DNA from: Sutterella sp.
GTDB taxonomy: Bacteria; Pseudomonadota; Gammaproteobacteria; Burkholderiales; Burkholderiaceae_F
NCBI GenBank assembly: GCA_020025915.1
Contig: JAHHRH010000073.1
Span: forward strand, 1-6,516
Reading direction: 5' to 3'
Length of the DNA: 6,516 nt
In this document: one piece after another, positions 6,446 through 6,516 of the stretch
Numbering within the stretch: the stretch's first letter is position 1
Layout: each line of letters starts with the position of its first letter
Made by a program: the position numbers and the translations under genes
Notes under the pieces: model-generated
Databases searched by the model: none
Told to the model about the DNA's origin: nothing
The model's input: the letters and a program-made list of their open reading frames with translations, nothing else

Positions 6446-6516
6446 TTGACTGCTTTGGGTTGAAAAATGGACATGAGGACAAATCCGTTCTCACCCTCTA
6501 TGATGAAAAGGAGGGG
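6446..6516 (+). other. 3' flank of asd ending in a strong ribosome binding site
   Basis: No clear intrinsic terminator follows asd. The window ends in AAAAGGAGGGG (6506-6516), a very good Shine-Dalgarno match, so a plus-strand gene probably starts just beyond the edge and may belong to the same operon. CCCTC (6494-6498) can pair with GAGGG (6511-6515), which could mask the site. A frame from ATG at 6467 also stays open to the edge, but it has no Shine-Dalgarno sequence and only about 16 codons are visible, so I do not call it a gene. Confidence 0.45.

Overview
The window holds a complete aspartate-to-threonine pathway, laid out as two divergent gene clusters around a non-coding region of about 260 bp. 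On the plus strand, reading right, are hom (homoserine dehydrogenase), lysC (aspartate kinase) and asd (aspartate-semialdehyde dehydrogenase). On the minus strand, reading left, are thrC (threonine synthase), thrB (homoserine kinase) and a broken mdaB-like quinone reductase gene. Together LysC, Asd, Hom, ThrB and ThrC turn aspartate into threonine. LysC and Asd also supply the precursors of lysine/diaminopimelate and methionine, but no genes for those branches lie here.

Layout: 1-107 is sequence with no assignable gene, into which the reading frame of the damaged mdaB-like gene runs. 108-302 is the recognisable N-terminal part of that gene. 338-1222 is thrB, 1236-2711 thrC, 2712-2974 the divergent leader/promoter region, 2975-4051 hom, 4060-5406 lysC and 5426-6445 asd. 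The last 71 bases are intergenic and end in a strong Shine-Dalgarno-like sequence, probably serving a gene just outside. Within each cluster the threonine genes are separated by only 8-19 nt, so each cluster is probably one operon.

Organism: bacterial, with a middling G+C content. The protein subtypes look most like those of anaerobic Firmicutes (Clostridia/Negativicutes): a 448-aa single-function aspartate kinase, a short homoserine dehydrogenase without an ACT domain and a 491-aa threonine synthase. However, arginine is coded almost only by CGT/CGC in lysC, and MdaB-type reductases are common in Proteobacteria. A gut-type anaerobe from either group is therefore possible, and I cannot place it further from the sequence alone.

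The least ordinary part is the thrC/hom leader. Bases 2721-2828 contain a perfect 10-bp inverted repeat that encloses a perfect 9-bp inverted repeat and a third 6-bp one. Read on the thrC strand, the inner hairpin runs into six T residues directly before the thrC ribosome binding site, and the T-tract segment can pair instead with the distal outer arm. That is the layout expected of a transcription attenuator, and it does not match any riboswitch, T-box or Thr/Ile leader peptide that I recognise. This is a hypothesis from base pairing only. All the protein genes belong to well-known families.
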